Shown here in pieces: positions 59,075 through 64,000 of a DNA stretch of 64,000 nt. The notes beneath the pieces were generated by a model. The model made no database searches and was not told the DNA's origin. It worked only from the letters and a program-made list of their open reading frames with translations. Origin of the DNA: Gamsiella multidivaricata (taxonomy: Eukaryota; Mortierellomycota; Mortierellomycetes; Mortierellales; Mortierellaceae); NCBI RefSeq assembly GCF_025024155.1, contig NW_026251714.1, positions 1 through 64,000 on the forward strand, given 5' to 3'. Position 1 is the stretch's first letter. Each line of letters opens with the position of its first letter. The position numbers were made by a program, and so were the translations under genes.

Positions 59075-61011
59075 ATGAAACTCGCCCCACTTCTCATTGT
59101 CACTGCCGCTCTGGAAATCCTTGTCTCTGTTGGGGGACTCCCAATAGACAGCCGTTCATCTTTGTTAAAATGGCGGGAGACAATCGAGCTAGCAAGGAAC
59201 AAAACAGGCCTCCCTGGCATGAGCGTTGCTGTACTGCACAAAGGAAAGCTCATCTTTGCTGAAGGCTTTGGTAAACGAAACAGGAACGACCCTGTCACAG
59301 CGGAGGTATGTACTTGCATTGGCTACGCTGATATGCGTGCTCTAACTGTTTCTCCACCAAGATCTTAACCAGACAAACATACTTTTGTGAATATGAATAG
59401 ACTCTCATGCCCATTGGATCCATGACTAAGGCTATGACTGCAGCAGCCATCGGCGAGTTGGTCGCAGAAGGGAAACTCAACTGGGACACCACCCCGGTGT
59501 CGAAGTATGCCCCAGAAGCCCAGCTTGGTGACCCTATTCTCACATCCGAGCTGACCCTCACCGATTATCTATCTCATCGCTCGGTAAGAACATGCCGATA
59601 CCATGGCATAGGCATCCATGCCGTGGAGCAAGCAGCAACTGAATAAGGTCTTTTTTTAACCACTTAGGGTCTTCCGCATGACGACACTCCTTGGTTCAAC
59701 GACACGGGTACGAGGAATGATGTCTTCAAGCGCTTGAAGCACATGGAACTCACCTCCAGGCTGGGTACCAAAGTCCAGTATAGTAACATTGGCTACACTA
59801 TTGCGGGTGAGGCTGCAGCCAATGTGGCGGGTATACCCTATGAGAAGCTGGTTGAAACCAAAGTGTTTCGTCCCCTAGGACTCTCCAACACAGGATTCTC
59901 ACCTATTGAGATGGGGAAGCGGCCCAATCATGGGATGCCCTACTATGCAGACTCATTCAAGGATGCTCAGCAAGGGCGCTTCCATGAAGGATATCTGGAC
60001 GATTCCATCGCGCTTTTAGCACCAGCAGGTGACATCTATTCTAATGTGCTGGATCTTGTCATTTGGGGGCGAACCATCATGCATTATGGTGAACTGGATG
60101 GCAAGCAGATCTTGAACAAAGAAAGTGTCACTGAGCAGCTCAGTGCACATACCATCTTTCGTTCAAAGAGAAGCTCCCCCGAATTTGCACCGTCGAGCGC
60201 ATATGGTCTGGGCTGGGCCATGGACTCGTACAAAGGCCAGGCGATGTACCATCACGGTAATTTTACTCAACTTTTTCTCGTCACACTAGCGTTCTTGCAA
60301 GTATATTTCTCTTGAAAGGGCATATATTGAAATTCGCATTTATTTATTTTTTATTTTTGATCCGCAGGCGGCAATGTCTTCGGTTTCACATCGAATATTG
60401 TTCTGTTCCCAGATTCGGACTTGGTGGTCGCGGTACTATCCAACATTTACGGTGCTGAGCTCCCTACCTTTGTGCCATATTACCTCGCGGATGAAATTCT
60501 GAATCTGCCCAGGACTCAAGATTGGATGGGCCAAGTAGCCGTTAACAGTACTATTGAGACGTACGACGCCATTGCAAAAGGCAGCCAAGGAACATTCCCA
60601 CCCCGCATCAAGAACAAGCCAACCACGCACCCGCTCCACCAGTACGCAGGCGTTTACTCGAACCCACTCTTCGGAAACATCTCAATCACTCTAGAGAGAA
60701 GTGAAGCAGATGAGGTTATCAAGAAGGGACTTCACATGCGGTTCAAGACTTTCCAAAGCCCGATGGAACACTACCACTTTGACTCGTTCGTCTTTGTTTT
60801 GGACATGTGGTCTATCAAGAGTCGCCAGATGCTGACCTTCACCACCGGCGAGGACGGCAAGATCGAAGGGTTCCAGCTCAAGTATTTGGATGCGATACAA
60901 GTGTTCAAAAAGGAGAAGGGATCTGGAAGTCATTGCGGTCACGAGGATGAAAATGAGGACGAGGAGGAGGTGCCGAGCTGGGAGCAGGAGAGCGCGCAGT
61001 ATAGGATGTAG
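59075..61011 (+). CDS. Secreted class-C beta-lactamase-like serine hydrolase
   Basis: Fungal members of this DD-peptidase/esterase-like family act on amide or ester bonds; natural substrates are mostly unknown. The start MKLAPLLIVTAALEILVSVG is a signal peptide, likely cut near GGLP. The catalytic SxxK is GSMTKAM (Ser nucleophile, Lys), Tyr-x-Asn appears as YSNIGYTIAGE, and the third motif is HHGGNVFGFTSN. GLPGMSVAVLHKGKLIFAEG and LTDYLSHRSGLPHDD match the family. A C-terminal lipocalin-like domain (residues about 440-550: HPLHQYAGVYSNPLFGNISI) follows, then an acidic tail with SHCGHEDENEDEEEV. Four exons; about 570 residues. It lies alone, with a TATA box and palindrome upstream. Confidence 0.9.
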
Positions 61012-61254
61012 TTATGCTTTAAATTATAGTGTGCACATAAAATGATTCAATGGTTCGCACTCTTTCAAACTCATACTCTTTTCTCTCTCCCATCTAAATC
61101 TTCCTTGTCCACATCCCCATAACTTTAACCAGTTCTCGTTGTGTACACTCAATACTAATACATTCTGCTAGATGGAATCGCTATCGCCAGCCGATTAGAA
61201 ACAGCTATTTCATTGGATGAGGCTTCGTAGGAATCACATTCTGGAAGGGATCGG
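61012..61254. other. 3' region of the beta-lactamase-like gene
   Basis: A CT-rich stretch (61069-61100), then sequence near 61180-61254 that flanks the rRNA-like fragment and no longer aligns with conserved rRNA. No gene. Confidence 0.35.
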
Positions 61255-61315
61255 CCGCGAATGAGCGGTTCCTCTCGTACTCTACTTTCAATTACTAACT
61301 GCAACAACATTTCAT

Positions 61316-61370
<55 letters not shown>

Positions 61371-61396
61371 ATTAAGTGGGTGAATTCTGCTTCAGT

Positions 61397-61430
<34 letters not shown>

Positions 61431-61454
61431 AGCAACGTCGCTATGAACGCTTGT
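61255..61454 (-). pseudogene. Decayed fragment of large-subunit (25S/28S) rRNA
   Basis: Read on the minus strand it matches the highly conserved 3' part of nuclear LSU rRNA: AAGCGTTCATAGCGACGTTG, CTTCGATGTCGGCTCTTCCT, GGGAACGTGAGCTGGGTTTA, GACCGTCGTGAGACAGGTTA and the sarcin-ricin loop AGTACGAGAGGAACC. It lacks about 16-18 nt after GCAGAATTC (the conserved GGTAAGCGTTGGATTG block) and has several one-base insertions (T6 for T5, ACTTAATAGGG, GAAATGTT). Both sides are unrelated DNA. It is therefore a dispersed rDNA pseudogene and not a working rRNA gene. Identification is from memory of the conserved rRNA sequence. Confidence 0.88.
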
Positions 61455-62047
61455 CTTGAGCGGCGCGCCCTGAAACATTGTTTTTGAAAAATGAGCGTTT
61501 CTCTGATTGGCTGAAATTGGACCCTGTTGCAATCCCATCTCTTTCGCACACTCCCCTTCTTGTCAGGCCGTGCACTTGGGCTGTCTTTTTTTCATGTTTT
61601 TTTTTTTGCACTCTGAATATGCAATACTACACTCTACACATTGCAAGCACAAACGGAGTAGACACGCCTGTGGGTTCTTTCGACCTTAAAAAAATCGACA
61701 CCGAATGAAAAGGGCCTGAGGGCACAGGGGGTGGGGACAATGGGTCAAGTAGTCTAGCACACCTGCGGCTGCCCGCACTAAACAATTTTTTTTTGCCACT
61801 AATTTGTATCTTGCCGTGCTGGTCAATGACATTATGGGAAGAGCAAAATGATAATGGGAAGACGAGACAGGGCTTGAACCAGAGAATGGGATGAGGTACG
61901 TATCGTCATACTTTCTTCCTTTAGAGGGAAAACAGGATGCGATCTGTCAGGTTTATAGAGTATGATAAGCGGCATCAAAAGCACTGCGCCCTTTTTTTTT
62001 GTGTTGACTACAGGTTGCAAATGCTGTTTTTTTTTTCAAGGGCTTTA
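61455..62047. other. Intergenic region, 3' of the FN3/coiled-coil gene
   Basis: No supported gene. Short T runs near 61597-61608, 61787-61794 and 62024-62036. A tRNA-like T-arm at 61870-61882 on the minus strand has no matching acceptor stem. Confidence 0.35.
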
Positions 62048-64000
62048 TTATTCGCGCTCAGCAAGAATATTGGACAAGTTTGTGTTCGACCTAGTACCAT
62101 CCAAAAAAGGTATAGAAGGCATCTCCCAAAGCGACTGCGGCTCGCTCACAATAGAGTCTGGGTCATTGTGCTGCAGTCCCAGTGTCCGTGAACGTGCGTG
62201 TCCATCGCTAGAACTAACACCAACACCGCCTCCGATCAAAGGGCTCGCAGGATTGAGCCATGGATCACTACTCGAACCAATGCCATTTCCAGCAGGAAAC
62301 CAGTAGTGCGAGTCGCGAAGGGAACTATCGACAGACATATCCAACTGCTGATGATGGAGTGGTTGGAGGACCGGCGGCGCCGGCCCTGGCGATGTGAAAT
62401 ACTGGGTACCGTATGACGGTGGCTGCAGGGGAAAGGACGACGTTGGTGACTCATCCTCATCCAATTCGCGTTCAAGGCTCTCCCAGATTTCCATCTCCTG
62501 CTCGACTGACTCCTTGAGCACGATGTTCTCCTTCTTGAACTCCTCAATCGCATTCTCGAGCTGCTGTGACTTGAGCGTCTTTTTCTGGATTTCCTCCTCC
62601 AAAGCCGCTAATTTGAGTCCTGCCTCTCGATCCTTGTCCTTGCTAGCCTCTGCGGCGACCTTCCAGACGACTTGCTGTTGCTCTAATCGCTGCAATCGTA
62701 GCTGAAGTGGTGCCACCTCACTCTCCCGTAGCTTAGTCGCTTTCAAAGTCCAATCTGCACGCTCGCTCTCCAATTGCTTGATCTCACTTTGGAGTCGCTG
62801 ACATTCTGCCTTGAGAGGGGCCACTTCCGCTTTGGCGCTGACTAGTGACGACTGGATCTTTTGCTCCAATGCCCGGATCGCCACCAAGCTCTGGTCCAAC
62901 TGCGGCTGACTTGACAAGGCCGATGACCTCAGCTGTACGAGATCCTCCTGCAGTGTCGAAGATTGCGCGTCCGCTTGCTTAATAGATTCTTGCAAAAACG
63001 ATAGCTTTTGTCGGCGTTTCTGATCCTGAACCAACGCCTTGGCTTGACCCCGCCCTATCCCCTCTAGCTCCTGTCGCAACGAGGCCTCGACCTTACTCTG
63101 GTCTCGCTTCAGCTTTTTGAGCGCTGCCTTGGTTGCACTGGCAGCTTCGACAGAGGCGTGTATGGACTTCCGCAGCTGCTCGAACAGCAATTGGTTGGAG
63201 TTCTTTTTATCGTCCCCTGCTGACAGCAAGTCTTCATGGGCTGTTGGGGTCTGGGGAGCGGATTCCGTGCAGACTAGAGTCCCGCTGTTGGACGTTGTCG
63301 TTTCCGATGCCTTTCCTGAAGTAGAGCCTGACGTTGAAGCAGACGTGGCCGTTGTCGCAGAGGCCTTAGACTTACTGAGATCGCCACTCCTGTCTGCAAT
63401 GTCCCTTTGATTCCTTTGGTTTTTTTTACTTTTACGATTTTTGTTGTTTTTAGGTGCTGTTTCCGTCTGCTTGGTTACTGTCTTTTCAAACCCTTTCGTC
63501 GGTATCGGCGTGCCAGCTATTTTATCAGATAGTGTGCCAGTTAAGTAAGGATTAGGACGCAATTCCCAGTCATAATAAGAACAAAAGCAGTAGAAAGCAA
63601 TCTTGAGTTACTAACGTGATGCTGCCCGGGTGCCAATCCGGGTCACAAAACTGGAAAACTGATGAACTCTCATTTCGATCTCATAGTCCGTCGAAGGCGT
63701 TAGTCCATAGAGGGTGAAACTCTGTTCATCCGGGAAATGATACTGAACTTGTTGCCAGGGGATGTAATTGACATGAATCACAATGTCGGATGTTGATATG
63801 ATTCTTGGCGCTGTTCTTGATTTGGACTGTCGGTGTCCCGACAACGATGAAGAAGAGTTTGTGGCTGATCCAATTTTAATGGTTGAAAGGTCCACCGTAT
63901 CGCTCACTGTCGTCGTTTCTCCTGCTGCGCTTCCGTCTATTGTTCCTGATGCTGATATGTTGTTGGGAACTGCATCCTGTTCAGGCGTCTGGCCCGACAG
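62048..64000 (-). CDS. Fibronectin type III plus coiled-coil protein, 5' part beyond the window
   Basis: Partial gene; the frame is open to the right edge. The upstream exon (63611-64000) encodes a Ser/Thr-rich stretch and a FN3-like domain (VIHVNYIPWQQVQYHFPDEQ; FTLYGLTPSTDYEIEMRVHQ). A gttagt donor after GTRAAS joins in phase to GTPIPTKGFEKTVTKQTETA, past an intron of about 84 nt ending aaaatag. Then come a basic stretch (KNNKNRKSKKNQRNQR), a long coiled coil (about 200 residues; LRQELEGIGRGQAKALVQDQ, LQSEIKQLESERADWTLKAT) and a Pro/Gln/Ser-rich tail (FTSPGPAPPVLQPLHHQQ) ending NTNLSNILAERE. No enzyme motif. It is likely an adaptor or scaffold; exact family is not recognised. Confidence 0.7.

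Noticed and set aside
61866..61930. tRNA-like T-arm (GGTTCAAGCCC, minus strand)
   Set aside because: The T stem has two mismatches and no matching acceptor, D or anticodon arms are present in the 60 nt upstream.

Overview
The window is nuclear DNA of a filamentous fungus. Genes are short and rich in small GT-AG introns, several neighbours are divergent with 0.2-0.4 kb between starts, and the products include ATG3, NDC1, a urease with a UreG chaperone, a class-C beta-lactamase-like secreted protein and a ULS1-type translocase. A C-terminal-EH-domain EHD ATPase, a urease/UreG system and the general base composition fit an early-diverging lineage such as Mortierellomycota/Mucoromycota. That placement is inference; no phylogenetic marker is complete here. 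Homopolymer T/A tracts are common in introns and intergenic DNA.

Layout. 0.1-5 kb: an armadillo-type protein with an N-terminal membrane anchor (minus) is divergent from nucleoporin NDC1 (plus). 5.5-10.2 kb: an EHD membrane-remodelling ATPase (plus) converges on a peroxisomal acyl-CoA oxidase (minus). 10.2-16 kb: a possible small new gene, then ATG3 and the ESCRT-III subunit VPS60/CHMP5 (both plus). 17.3-23.2 kb: urease (minus) and its nickel-loading GTPase UreG (plus) share one 1.2 kb intergenic promoter, a functional pairing. 23.4-34.6 kb: SEC23 (minus) is divergent from DOA1/PLAA (plus), followed by a SUMO-targeted SNF2/RING translocase of the ULS1 type. 37.2-43.9 kb: two unrecognised low-complexity proteins and a predicted small spliced gene. 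45.1-53.0 kb: a ribosome block made of two divergent pairs, RRP1/RPS15 and RPL26/ESF1, each with about 220 bp between start codons. 53.2-58.4 kb: eIF2B delta, a LYR-type small protein and a UBE3D/Ipa1-like E3. 59-64 kb: a secreted beta-lactamase-like protein, a decayed fragment of large-subunit rRNA, and a FN3/coiled-coil protein cut by the right edge.

Common themes are ribosome production and translation (RRP1, RPS15, RPL26, ESF1, eIF2B delta), membrane traffic (EHD, VPS60, SEC23, NDC1), ubiquitin/SUMO/autophagy (DOA1, ULS1, UBE3D-like, ATG3) and urea nitrogen use (urease plus UreG). Most remaining sequence is promoter, UTR or intron. The points most worth a second look are the urease/UreG pair, a spliced small ORF nested in the RPS15 intron, two more predicted small spliced genes, a perfect 24-bp palindrome at 58679, a decayed rDNA fragment at 61.3 kb and a GC-AG intron in ATG3. 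No transposon, virus, CRISPR array or confident tRNA gene was found.
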